Source of the DNA: RGIG3009 sp045595445
Lineage (GTDB): Bacteria; Bacillota; Clostridia; Oscillospirales; Acutalibacteraceae
NCBI GenBank assembly: GCA_045595445.1
Contig: JAZOAK010000065.1
Coordinates: forward strand, 1-50,021
Length of the DNA: 50,021 nucleotides
Direction: 5' to 3'
The position numbers and the translations under genes were made by a program. Within the stretch, counting starts at the first letter, position 1. Each line of letters opens with the position of its first letter. This document shows, piece after piece, positions 42,172 through 50,021 of this stretch. Below the pieces are notes generated by a model that did not search any database, had not been told where the DNA came from, and worked only from the letters and a program-made list of their open reading frames with translations.

Positions 42172-42594
42172 ATGACGATTGTGACGCACAGTGAATCCGA
42201 AACCGGTGAACTCGGCGCGCGTTTAGCGGCTTGTTGTACTGCCGGTACCGTGGTTGCTTTTTTTGGCGGACTCGGCGTGGGAAAAACCGCTTTTGTGCGC
42301 GGCATGGCGAGTATTTTATCACCGGATGCCCACGTATCAAGTCCCACCTTTGCTCTTGTGAATAACTACGGCGGTACGCCGCCGCTTGTCCATTTTGATA
42401 TGTATCGTGTTACCGGTTGGGAGGATTTAGACACTACAGGATACTATGATTATCAAGATCAGGGTGCAGTTCTGGCGGTGGAATGGAGCGAAAATATCGA
42501 AGCAGCACTGCCGCCTGATGCGGTGCGCGTTACCTTTCACCGTTTGTCTGAAACCGAGCGCGAGATTACGATTGAGGGGGTAACGTTATCATGA
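42172..42594 (+). CDS. tsaE: tRNA t6A biosynthesis ATPase TsaE
   Basis: TsaE supports the TsaB-TsaD complex that makes threonylcarbamoyl-adenosine at tRNA position 37. The 140 residues contain the P-loop GGLGVGKTAFVRG (about 31-43), SPTFALVNNYGG and HFDMYRVTGWEDLDTTGYYDY, the usual TsaE features. AAGGGACGG precedes the ATG. Its end overlaps tsaB by 4 bases. A weak -10 (TACTAT) lies about 35 bases upstream, with no good -35. Confidence 0.95.
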   Translation: MTIVTHSESETGELGARLAACCTAGTVVAFFGGLGVGKTAFVRGMASILSPDAHVSSPTFALVNNYGGTPPLVHFDMYRVTGWEDLDTTGYYDYQDQGAVLAVEWSENIEAALPPDAVRVTFHRLSETEREITIEGVTLS

Positions 42595-43337
42595 CACCAG
42601 CATCTGTTACCCTGCTTGCGGTAGAATCCTCTGCGGGTCCGGCATCGTGTGCTGTACTCCGTCGTGAAAACGGAACGGAACAGATCGTGTGTACGGCTTC
42701 TGTCAACAACCGTTTGACGCATAGTCAAACGCTTATGCCGATGATACACGATATGCTGAAAAATGCCGCGATGTCTCTTGCTGATATTACGCATTTGGCG
42801 GTGGCGGTAGGCCCCGGTTCCTTTACCGGCGTGCGTATCGGTGTTGCCGCAGTCAAGGGATTGGCATTTCCCAATAATCTGCCTTGTGTGGCGGTATCCA
42901 CACTTGCGGGTATGGCGCATCGGTTTGAGGGCGTCCCGTACACCGGATTGATTTTAACGGCGATGGATGCTCGTCGTGGGCAGATCTATACGGCGCTGTT
43001 TTCGTCGGAAAACGGTAACATTGAGCGATTAACGCCTGACGAAGCTTTGCCTTTGGAACAGGTTGGAAATCGCTTGGAAAAGGAAACTCGACTGATTATG
43101 GTAGTGGGCGACGGCGCGGCAATTACTTATGCTGCGCTGCACGAGGCGCTTCCTAACTTGGTATTAGCACCGGAACCATTGCGCTACCAACACGCTTCGG
43201 GCGTGGCTGTCGAGGCGCTTTCCGCCATTGATAGGGAAGAGTGCGTTAGTGGCGAAGCACTCCTACCTGCCTATCTGCGTCTGCCGCAAGCAGAAAGGGA
43301 ATTGCGCGCTAAACAGGAACAAGCATCAAAACAATGA
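42591..43337 (+). CDS. tsaB: tRNA t6A biosynthesis dimerisation protein TsaB
   Basis: TsaB is the inactive ASKHA-fold partner that scaffolds TsaD and TsaE. The 248 residues start with VTLLAVESSAGPASCAVL and contain LTHSQTLMPMIHDML and AVGPGSFTGVRIGVAAVKGLAF (about 69-90), which define the family. The C-terminal part from about 165 is less conserved. It overlaps tsaE (ATGA). tsaD and rimI, often next, are not here. Confidence 0.94.
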   Translation: MTPASVTLLAVESSAGPASCAVLRRENGTEQIVCTASVNNRLTHSQTLMPMIHDMLKNAAMSLADITHLAVAVGPGSFTGVRIGVAAVKGLAFPNNLPCVAVSTLAGMAHRFEGVPYTGLILTAMDARRGQIYTALFSSENGNIERLTPDEALPLEQVGNRLEKETRLIMVVGDGAAITYAALHEALPNLVLAPEPLRYQHASGVAVEALSAIDREECVSGEALLPAYLRLPQAERELRAKQEQASKQ

Positions 43338-43364
43338 TGTGAAATACAGTATGGAGGGAATAGT

Positions 43365-43994
43365 ATGTTAAAACCTTTTATCGCTGATCATCCGCTCATT
43401 CAACACAAGGTTACCCTTTTACGCGACAAGAATACCAGCTCCAAGCAATTTCGTGAACTCATTCGTGAGATCACCGGTCTCATGTGCTATGAGGCAACGC
43501 GCGATCTTCCCACCTGCGAAGTGACGGTGGAAACGCCGATTGCCAAAACGAAATCGAAAAAGATCGCCGGTCGGAAGTTGGCGTTTGTCCCGATCCTGCG
43601 CGCAGGACTCGGCATGGTCGACGGTGCTGTGGAATTGGTTCCCTCTGCACGCATCGGTCATATTGGCCTGTATCGTGACGAAACAACCATGAAGCCGGTG
43701 GAATACTATTGCAAATTGCCCGGCGATATCGGTGAGCGCGACGTTATCGTGCTGGATCCGATGCTCGCTACCGGTGGATCCGCGATTGACGCTATCGGTC
43801 AGATCAAACAGCGTGGTCCGCGCAGCATCAAGTTCATGTGTATTATTGCCGCACCCGAAGGATTGAAAGCATTAATGGAAACGCATCCCGATGTCCAGAT
43901 TTATTGTGCTGCACTGGATGAACGCTTAAATGAGAACTGTTATATCGTGCCCGGCTTGGGTGATGCTGGTGACCGTATTTTCGGCACCAAATAA
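43365..43994 (+). CDS. upp: Uracil phosphoribosyltransferase
   Basis: Upp joins uracil and PRPP to UMP in pyrimidine salvage. The 209-residue length is normal. Diagnostic stretches are HPLIQHKVTLLRDKNTSSKQFRELIREI, FVPILRAGLGMVDGAVELVPSARIGHIGLYRDETT (about 76-110), the PRPP-binding VIVLDPMLATGGSAIDAIGQIK (about 127-148) and the C-terminal uracil site NCYIVPGLGDAGDRIFGTK. GGAGGG precedes the ATG. It lies 27 bases after tsaB and ends at a strong terminator. Confidence 0.97.
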   Translation: MLKPFIADHPLIQHKVTLLRDKNTSSKQFRELIREITGLMCYEATRDLPTCEVTVETPIAKTKSKKIAGRKLAFVPILRAGLGMVDGAVELVPSARIGHIGLYRDETTMKPVEYYCKLPGDIGERDVIVLDPMLATGGSAIDAIGQIKQRGPRSIKFMCIIAAPEGLKALMETHPDVQIYCAALDERLNENCYIVPGLGDAGDRIFGTK

Positions 43995-44009
43995 AATATG
44001 CCAAAAAAG

Positions 44010-44043
44010 AACGCCGCCGCAGGAACTCTGCGGCGGCGTTTTC
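44010..44043. terminator. Bidirectional terminator between upp and the amino-acid importer
   Basis: AACGCCGCCGCAG (44010-44022) pairs with CTGCGGCGGCGTT (44028-44040), with AAAAAAG before and TTC after; on the minus strand a TCTTTTTT run follows. Confidence 0.92.
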
Positions 44044-44051
44044 AATTTGAA

Positions 44052-44837
44052 TTATGCATTGTTGTATCGTGATAAAAAGGCTTTGGTGCGCTCATTTTTC
44101 GGATGTACAAACACCTCGTCGGGTGTGCCTTGCTCGGCGATTACGCCATCATCCATAAAGATAACTTGATCCGATACCTCTTGTGCAAACTGCATCTCAT
44201 GCGTGACGATCACCATCGTCATATCCCGTTGCGCCAATTCCTTGATGACTTTCAGAATTTCACCGGTCAACTCCGGATCTAATGCCGAAGTCGGTTCGTC
44301 AAAAAACAGAATCTCGGGATCCAAGGCCAGCGCGCGCGCAATGGCGACGCGCTGTTGCTGACCACCCGACAATTCACATGAATAGGCATCGCACTTGGCG
44401 GATAAGCCTACGTCATCAATTAACTTGTGCGCCTTTGCTTCGATTTCGGCATTGATCTGCTTGGCGTTCGCTTTATAATCTGCCCGCTCTTGCGCATGCA
44501 GACGAGGTGCCAAGCAGACGTTTTCCAAAACCGTATATTGCGGAAACAAATTGAAGTTTTGGAATACCAAACCGAAATGTAAGCGGTTTTCTCTGATCTG
44601 GGCATCGCTTAAAGAGCGTGTGTTGGCACCGTCAAACAAGACGTTATCGTTGACGCAAATAACGCCGCTGTCGGCAATTTCCAGGAAGTTCAAACAACGC
44701 AGTAATGTGGTTTTGCCGCTTCCGGAAGAACCGATAATAGAGAGCACGGTTCCTTTTTCTAATGAAAAGTCGATTCCCTTTAACACGGTGGTTTTGCCAA
44801 AACTTTTTTGGATATTTTTAACCTCTAATATTGCCAT
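44052..44837 (-). CDS. Polar amino acid ABC transporter ATP-binding protein
   Basis: This is the 261-residue GlnQ-type ATPase. It has Walker A GSSGSGKTT (about 36-44), Q-loop LVFQNFNLFP, signature LSGGQQQRVAIARAL, Walker B ILFFDEPTSALDPEL and the switch His in VTHEM. It is the last gene of an operon reading binding protein, permease, ATPase. It is 2 bases after the permease. The substrate class is set by family; the exact amino acid is not readable. Confidence 0.95.
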   Translation of the reverse strand: MAILEVKNIQKSFGKTTVLKGIDFSLEKGTVLSIIGSSGSGKTTLLRCLNFLEIADSGVICVNDNVLFDGANTRSLSDAQIRENRLHFGLVFQNFNLFPQYTVLENVCLAPRLHAQERADYKANAKQINAEIEAKAHKLIDDVGLSAKCDAYSCELSGGQQQRVAIARALALDPEILFFDEPTSALDPELTGEILKVIKELAQRDMTMVIVTHEMQFAQEVSDQVIFMDDGVIAEQGTPDEVFVHPKNERTKAFLSRYNNA

Positions 44838-44839
44838 AA

Positions 44840-45535
44840 TTAGCTCCTAAAATATTCGAGTTTCTTTTCCACTTTTCCTAATGCAAGGGTGAGGATTCCC
44901 ACAAACAGCAAATAGAAAACACCGGTATAGAACAAGGGCCAAATCATCGCCTTGGTTGCAGCTAATTCTTTTGCTTGCTTAATAATTTCGCAAACCATAA
45001 TACAGTTGGCTAAGGCGGTGTCTTTGATTAAGGTGATGATTTCGTTAGACATCGGTGGAACGATGCGCTTCACCACCTGTTTCAGCACGATTTTTCGAAA
45101 TACTTGTGACTTGGTTAAGCCCAAAACATAACCGGCTTCATACTGACCGCGCGGAATACTTTCAATGCCGCCACGGTAGATCTCGGAAAAATAGCACGCG
45201 TAGTTTAACGAAAAGGCAATCAAAACTGCCACGATACGTCCTGCGTCGGGGATCTGAAAGTTAAACAAAAAGTAGCGGTCAATATGACTAAACAGGGGGG
45301 TGTCAAACAGCAGGCCCGGCACATAATAGATGATGAAAATTTGGAGCATCAGCGGAATGCCGCGTACGATCCATACCACCACTTTGGAGATAGAACGAAT
45401 GGGTTTCCACTTGCTCATAGAGCAAAACGCAATAGGCAGACCAAGCGGTATTCCGCACAGCAGAGTGACCGCAAAGATCAGCAAAGACACATAAAAGCCG
45501 TCCAGTAAGAAACGGGTGACTTCCAAAAAAGACAT
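44840..45535 (-). CDS. Polar amino acid ABC transporter permease (HisM/GlnP type)
   Basis: The 231-residue membrane protein has about five helices. It carries VWIVRGIPLMLQIFIIYYVPG and the EAA-type ATPase contact EIYRGGIESIPRGQYEAGYVLGLTKSQVFRKIVLKQVVKRIVPPMSNEI (about 118-166). Between its start and the binding-protein gene lies a long perfect hairpin. It pairs with itself or an absent second permease; only one permease gene is present, so a homodimer is likely. Confidence 0.94.
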   Translation of the reverse strand: MSFLEVTRFLLDGFYVSLLIFAVTLLCGIPLGLPIAFCSMSKWKPIRSISKVVVWIVRGIPLMLQIFIIYYVPGLLFDTPLFSHIDRYFLFNFQIPDAGRIVAVLIAFSLNYACYFSEIYRGGIESIPRGQYEAGYVLGLTKSQVFRKIVLKQVVKRIVPPMSNEIITLIKDTALANCIMVCEIIKQAKELAATKAMIWPLFYTGVFYLLFVGILTLALGKVEKKLEYFRS

Positions 45536-45554
45536 AATAACGCTCCCACAGCAG

Positions 45555-45590
45555 AAGAGCAGGCATCCAACAGGTTGGATGCCTGCTCTT
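45555..45590 (-). repeat. Perfect 16-base-pair hairpin between binding-protein and permease genes
   Basis: AAGAGCAGGCATCCAA (45555-45570) and TTGGATGCCTGCTCTT (45575-45590) pair fully around a 4-base loop. On the minus strand no T run follows. Its position after the binding-protein gene fits transcript stabilisation or partial termination to give excess binding protein. Confidence 0.82.
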
Positions 45591-45602
45591 GTGTATTTTT
45601 AC

Positions 45603-46397
45603 TTATTTCTGGCTGGTGAAATCGGTGATAACCGGCAGAGGAGCTTCCTTGCCATATTTTTTAGCCAGAGCAGCAAGGGTGCCGTCGGCAGCCAACGCTT
45701 CAAGTTGCTCGTTGACTTTTGCGGTCAGTTCGCTACCCTTTTTGAAACCGATGGCGTAGTACTCAACGTCGCTGGTGAGAGCATCAACGATAGCAAGATC
45801 AGCGTAATCGCCTTTGCCCACATAGCTCTTGGCAAGTTGCTCGTCAACAACTGCAAAATCAGCGGTACCGGCCTTGATTTCAGTCAAACATTCGGTTTGC
45901 TTCAAGAAGCTCTTGAAAGTGCTGCCTTCAAAGCCCTTGGCATAGCTTTCACCGGCGGAACCGCCTTCGGCAACGCCCAATTTATCTTTCAAATCCGCAG
46001 CAGCGGCGATACCGGCATCCTTTTTCACAACCACAACTTGGCGGTTTTCCATGTAGCTGTAAGAGAAGTCTACCTTCTCGGAACGAGCAATGCCGTCATC
46101 GCTATCCTTGGAGTTGCAGGTGAAACCGTTCCAAATACAGTCAATCGCGCCGGAGTTAACATCGGTGTATTTCTGGGACCAGTCGATCTCTTGGAACATT
46201 ACCGTGTAACCCATGTTTTCAAACACTTTTTCGGCAAGTTCGGTATCAAAGCCGATCAACTTGTTGTTTTCATCCAAATAGTTCATCGGTGCATAGATGG
46301 TGTAACCAACCGTAATGATCTTCTCTTGCGGTTTGCAAGCAGCAAAGCAGGTGATGATCATCAAAACTGCCAAGACAATTGCTAAATACTTTTTCAT
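45603..46397 (-). CDS. Polar amino acid ABC transporter substrate-binding lipoprotein
   Basis: The 264-residue product has a lipoprotein signal peptide, MKKYLAIVLAVLMIITCFAACKP (lipobox FAAC). The SBP family 3 fold follows: KIITVGYTIYAPMNYLDENNKLIGFDTELAEKVFENMGYTVMFQEIDWSQKYTDVNSGAIDCIWNGFT, then DLKDKLGVAEGGSAGESYAKGF and AVVDEQLAKSY. It is first in the operon and has a good promoter. The ligand is a polar or charged amino acid by family; cystine and glutamine types look alike at this level. Confidence 0.94.
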   Translation of the reverse strand: MKKYLAIVLAVLMIITCFAACKPQEKIITVGYTIYAPMNYLDENNKLIGFDTELAEKVFENMGYTVMFQEIDWSQKYTDVNSGAIDCIWNGFTCNSKDSDDGIARSEKVDFSYSYMENRQVVVVKKDAGIAAAADLKDKLGVAEGGSAGESYAKGFEGSTFKSFLKQTECLTEIKAGTADFAVVDEQLAKSYVGKGDYADLAIVDALTSDVEYYAIGFKKGSELTAKVNEQLEALAADGTLAALAKKYGKEAPLPVITDFTSQK

Positions 46398-46429
46398 AAT
46401 GAATACCCTCTCTCAAAGTTGTTGAGCCC

Positions 46430-46458
46430 ATTATACACCACCACATTAGCAAAGTAAA
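46430..46458 (-). promoter_or_regulatory. Sigma-A promoter for the amino-acid importer operon
   Basis: On the minus strand TTTACT (46458-46453) and TATAAT (46435-46430) have a 17-base spacer, about 33 bases before the ATG. Confidence 0.75.
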
Positions 46459-46470
46459 GTGGAAAATTGC

Positions 46471-46509
46471 AAAAAAAGCCGCTTTCTCTGTTTTGCACAA
46501 AAAAAGCGG
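46471..46509 (-). terminator. Terminator for the EamA transporter gene
   Basis: On the minus strand CCGCTTT (46509-46503) pairs with AAAGCGG (46485-46479) around a 17-base loop, followed by C and seven T (46477-46471). The wide loop makes it moderate in strength. Confidence 0.7.
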
Positions 46510-46522
46510 ATGTTTTTGTCTG

Positions 46523-47422
46523 TTATGCCTTTGCCTTATCTTTGGCGGGAATACTGGCAAGTGTTACCGCGACAAACATCAAGATACAGCCTAGGATTTC
46601 GCGTGGGGTGAGGGTGTCACCCTGTATGATCCAACCGGTGAGAACGGCAAATACCGATTCCAAACACAGCAATAGTGAAACAACGGTAGGATTACTTCCT
46701 TTTTGCGAAACGATTTGTAGGGTATAGGCGATCGCGCTGGAAAAAACACCGATGTAAACGAGGGGAAACCAGTGTTTTAAGATCAATGCGATAGATGGGG
46801 CTTCAAAGATAAACATGAGTATGGTACTGGTGATGGCAACAACGAACAACTGCACGCAACACAAATGCATCCCTACAAGATTCGGTAAGCGATCGACCAG
46901 TAGGATTTGGAATGCAAAAAAGACGGCGCAGAGCAGAATGAGCAGATCACTGAATGCAATTGTCAAGGATTCGGTGATGCATAAAAAGTATAATCCGACT
47001 AAGGATATGCCTACACCGATCCAAACCGTGTACGGTGCTCGCCTGTGCACGAAGATGCCAAAGATCGGTACTAACACCACGTAAAGAGAGGTAATAAACC
47101 CGGCTTTCCCCGGATCGGTGGCACCGATACCTGCTTGTTGCAGATTAGCGGCGACCGTTAGCAGAATACCACAGCCAAGTCCGCCCCAAAGCAACTGTTT
47201 ACGGTAAGTGTTGCGATTTTCGGGCGCAATCACGGTTTGCTTGCGAAACAAAAAGGATACCAACAACAAAGAAAAGGCGCCGATCCAAGAGCGAACGGCA
47301 TTGACGGTGAACGGGGCGAGATCGGTAGCGGCAACGTCTTGTGCCACAAAAGCCGAACCCCAAATGAAAGCCGCGATCAGCGGACAGACAACGCCGCGCC
47401 AATATTTTGTTTGATAAGACAT
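46523..47422 (-). CDS. EamA/DMT family transporter
   Basis: The 299-residue protein has 10 hydrophobic helices in two EamA repeats. The first starts PLIAAFIWGSAFVAQDVAATDLAPFTVNAVRSWIGAFSLL. The second ends with AIAYTLQIVSQKGSNPTVVSLLLCLESVFAVLTGWIIQGDTLTPREILGCILMFVAVTLAS. Such carriers export or import small metabolites such as amino acids; the substrate here is unknown. The start at 47422 has AGAGG 7 bases upstream; a longer frame to 47491 overlaps the promoter. It is monocistronic. Confidence 0.92.
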   Translation of the reverse strand: MSYQTKYWRGVVCPLIAAFIWGSAFVAQDVAATDLAPFTVNAVRSWIGAFSLLLVSFLFRKQTVIAPENRNTYRKQLLWGGLGCGILLTVAANLQQAGIGATDPGKAGFITSLYVVLVPIFGIFVHRRAPYTVWIGVGISLVGLYFLCITESLTIAFSDLLILLCAVFFAFQILLVDRLPNLVGMHLCCVQLFVVAITSTILMFIFEAPSIALILKHWFPLVYIGVFSSAIAYTLQIVSQKGSNPTVVSLLLCLESVFAVLTGWIIQGDTLTPREILGCILMFVAVTLASIPAKDKAKA

Positions 47423-47452
47423 ATAACGACCTCTTTTTGAAAGAATGAAGAT

Positions 47453-47481
47453 AGTGTACCACACCCAATTCAAAAGTGCAA
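47453..47481 (-). promoter_or_regulatory. Sigma-A promoter for the EamA transporter
   Basis: On the minus strand TTGCAC (47481-47476) and TACACT (47458-47453) have a 17-base spacer. It is divergent from the flippase promoter, with -35 boxes 10 bases apart. Confidence 0.72.
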
Positions 47482-47491
47482 GCATCGCCAC

Positions 47492-47520
47492 TTGACATTC
47501 CGATAAAATCTCGGTATTCT
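47492..47520 (+). promoter_or_regulatory. Sigma-A promoter for the flippase gene
   Basis: TTGACA at 47492-47497 and TATTCT at 47515-47520 have a 17-base spacer. Confidence 0.75.
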
Positions 47521-47551
47521 ATTAAGGATATATGACGAAAGGGGAAGAAAT

Positions 47552-48934
47552 ATGGATAAGTATAAGCGCTTGTTTTCCAATACGCTGATTTTTGCTATCG
47601 GTACGTTTAGTTCCAAATTGTTATCGTTCTTCCTCACACGTCTCTATACCGAAGTGCTGTCCCAAGGCGAATACGGTATTACCGATATGTTGCAACAGAG
47701 TGGAAATCTGCTGTTGCCGCTCATTACATTAGGCATCACCAATGCAGTCGTGCGGTTTGGCTTGGATAAGGGCGTGCGCAAAAGTGACGTGTTCACTACC
47801 GGCTTGGTTTCTTTGCTTGGCGGTATGGTGTTGCTGCTGCTCGTCAGCCCGTTGCTTGGGTTTATTCCGTTGATCACGGATTACGTCTGGTTGCTGTGCA
47901 TTTTCGTTTTTACTTCCTCTTTGCGTTCGTTGTGTGCGCAGTTTGTGCGTGCGCAAAACCGTGTTAAGTTATTTGCGATAGATGGCATTTTGAGTACACT
48001 TACCACGATTCTCTTTAATATCCTATTTTTGGTGGTATTCAAACTCGGAATCGTCGGGTATATGTTCTCTATCATCTGTTCGGATATCTTGTCGGTCGTG
48101 TTCTTGGTGGTTGTTGCGCGGCTGTATCAGTTCATTAATGTCCGTTCGTTAGATTTTTCGGTGATGCGGTCGATGCTCAAATACGCGATTCCGCTGATTC
48201 CCAACACGGTGTTATGGTGGATTACCAATGTTTCCGATCGCTATATTGTCAGTTGGGTGTGGGATGAATCCTATACAGGTTTGTATGCGGCAGCATATAA
48301 AATTCCGTCACTCATCATTTTGGTATCCGGTATTTTTATGGATGCGTGGCAGATTTCCGCTGTGACCGAAGAAGAAGGGCGCAATCGTTTTTACACGAAA
48401 GTCACGTCGCTTTACATGGCTTTTCTGTTTGTGCTGGCATCAGGGGTCATACTGTTTACCCGATTTGTTCCACACGTTCTGTTTGCGGAGGAATATTATG
48501 AAGCGTGGCGCTATATTCCGCTTCTTACCATTACTGTTGTTTTTACTTGCCTTGTGAATTTCCTCGGCAGTATTTATATGGTGGAAAAGAAGAGTGTGCG
48601 TTCGCTTCTTACCGCTTTGCTCAGCGCGATTATCAATATCGTGCTCAATCTCTTGTGGATTCCCAAGTACGGTGTCAACGGTGCTGCTACGGCGACACTT
48701 GTGTGCTATCTTGTCGTGTTCATTGTACGCTTGCTTGATACGCGTCGGTATGTTCGCATTCAATGGCAGTATCCGCGATTGTTTGTGTGTACCGGTATCG
48801 TGCTTTCTCAAACAGTGATCATGCTGTGTGAAACGCCGTTCTGGTTGGTTTGGGAAATCTTGTTGTTTGGCGCAATGTTGGCTTTGTGCGGCAAGGATTT
48901 GCTTGCCGGCACGAAGCATGTTCTCAAACGCTGA
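47552..48934 (+). CDS. Polysaccharide flippase / Wzx-like MOP superfamily transporter
   Basis: The 460-residue protein has about 12-14 hydrophobic helices. The N-terminus NTLIFAIGTFSSKLLSFFLTRLYTEVLSQGEYGITDMLQQSGNLLLPLITLGITNAVVRFGLDKG is typical of Polysacc_synt/Wzx proteins. YAIPLIPNTVLWWITNVSDRYIVSWVWDESYTGLYAAAYKIPS (about 210-252) is the second repeat start. These flip lipid-linked sugars to the outer face of the membrane. No glycosyltransferase genes adjoin, so the substrate is unknown. AAGGGGAAG precedes the ATG. No clear terminator separates it from the rRNA promoter. Confidence 0.92.
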   Translation: MDKYKRLFSNTLIFAIGTFSSKLLSFFLTRLYTEVLSQGEYGITDMLQQSGNLLLPLITLGITNAVVRFGLDKGVRKSDVFTTGLVSLLGGMVLLLLVSPLLGFIPLITDYVWLLCIFVFTSSLRSLCAQFVRAQNRVKLFAIDGILSTLTTILFNILFLVVFKLGIVGYMFSIICSDILSVVFLVVVARLYQFINVRSLDFSVMRSMLKYAIPLIPNTVLWWITNVSDRYIVSWVWDESYTGLYAAAYKIPSLIILVSGIFMDAWQISAVTEEEGRNRFYTKVTSLYMAFLFVLASGVILFTRFVPHVLFAEEYYEAWRYIPLLTITVVFTCLVNFLGSIYMVEKKSVRSLLTALLSAIINIVLNLLWIPKYGVNGAATATLVCYLVVFIVRLLDTRRYVRIQWQYPRLFVCTGIVLSQTVIMLCETPFWLVWEILLFGAMLALCGKDLLAGTKHVLKR

Positions 48935-48963
48935 AAAAATATCAAAAGTTTTTCAAAAAAGTG

Positions 48964-48992
48964 TTGACAATTCCGTTAAACAATGGTATATT
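48964..48992 (+). promoter_or_regulatory. rRNA operon promoter
   Basis: TTGACA at 48964-48969 and TATATT at 48987-48992 have a 17-base spacer, with A+T-rich DNA upstream (an UP-like region at 48935-48963). Start point near 48999, about 207 bases before 16S. Confidence 0.82.
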
Positions 48993-48999
48993 GTAACAA

Positions 49000-49205
49000 C
49001 TGACCCCCAAAAAGGGGATTGGTATAAAGGACCTTGAAAATTAAACAATGCAAACGAGAAAGGAACACACTACCCGTTAATAAAGATTCAAAGAATCCGG
49101 TCAATTGAGAGATTGACAAAGAGTAGACGCTAGAGCGTCTGGAAGAGCTAACGAACAGCTCTAAGGAATGGTGTTGACGGATCGAAAGGTCCGTTAATAT
49201 ACAAT
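49000..49205 (+). other. rRNA leader
   Basis: The stretch between promoter and 16S has CCTTGAAAATTAAACAATGC (49031-49050), a sequence like the conserved leader of Firmicutes rRNA operons that carries the antitermination box. Three hairpins follow: AGACGC/GCGTCT (49125-49140), AGAGCT/AGCTCT (49144-49162), and ACGGATC-GAAA-GGTCCGT (49177-49194), the last with a GAAA loop next to the 16S 5' end. Some of these bases probably pair with sequence beyond the 16S 3' end to form the processing stalk, which is outside the window. Confidence 0.65.

Positions 49206-50021
<816 letters not shown>

Noticed and set aside
42045..42347. N-terminal extension of the SEDS protein
   Set aside because: It overlaps tsaE in antisense and adds a sequence without any family match; the ATG at 42044 has a good ribosome site and fits homologues.

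Overview
The window is an almost gap-free piece of a bacterial chromosome, with G+C around 50%, strong Shine-Dalgarno sites and sigma-A promoters of the TTGACA-17-TATAAT type. The partial 16S rRNA at the right end has signature stretches typical of Clostridia, most like Oscillospiraceae/Ruminococcaceae. The gene content agrees: a pheST T-box, IreB, RqcH, split transketolase, an LCP protein, DegV, a BMP-type nucleoside ABC importer, and single-chain GlyRS. I see no phage, insertion sequence, CRISPR array or tRNA gene.

Layout. 1-3.6 kb holds the end of rpmG, then secE, nusG, rplK, rplA, rplJ and rplL. It carries two RNA elements that look like copies of the L1-binding site of 23S rRNA and a complete L10 leader with an attenuator; rpoB does not follow rplL. 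3.7-11.5 kb holds an MFS sugar-phosphate-type transporter, a phosphohexomutase, prmA, rsmE, a small DUF1858 protein, trmK, a Nif3-like protein and rqcH. 11.5-15.9 kb, on the minus strand, holds pheS-pheT behind a Phe T-box, then ireB and a small unknown gene from their own promoter. 15.9-20.3 kb holds a MinD-like ATPase, a methylglyoxal-synthase-like protein that lacks the catalytic residues, hisS and aspS. 20.3-22.3 kb is a minus-strand operon of three uncharacterised genes, two of them membrane-anchored surface proteins (one LamG). 22.4-27.9 kb holds a diacylglycerol-kinase-like lipid kinase, an LCP cell-wall ligase, the two transketolase subunits and glyS.

28-33.6 kb is a salvage unit: xpt, a BMP-family lipoprotein, a double-NBD ATPase and two permeases, together fitting purine nucleoside uptake and reuse. 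33.7-36.3 kb holds a transglutaminase-like lipoprotein, a DegV protein and a small membrane protein. A 300-base non-coding stretch at 36.27-36.57 kb carries three DnaA-box-like 9-mers and a LexA-box-like site. 36.6-44 kb holds a DUF6062-like double-CxxC protein, class II aldolase, polA, an FtsW/RodA-type SEDS protein, tsaE, tsaB and upp. 44-47.4 kb holds a polar amino-acid ABC importer and an EamA transporter. The window closes with a polysaccharide flippase and the start of an rRNA operon.

Most of the window is housekeeping. The points that stand out are the paired L1-site mimics, the catalytically stripped methylglyoxal-synthase homologue beside an orphan MinD, the unknown three-gene surface operon, the tandem CxxC/CxxHF protein and the DnaA/LexA-like cluster. 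I did not find a clear new defence or mobile system.
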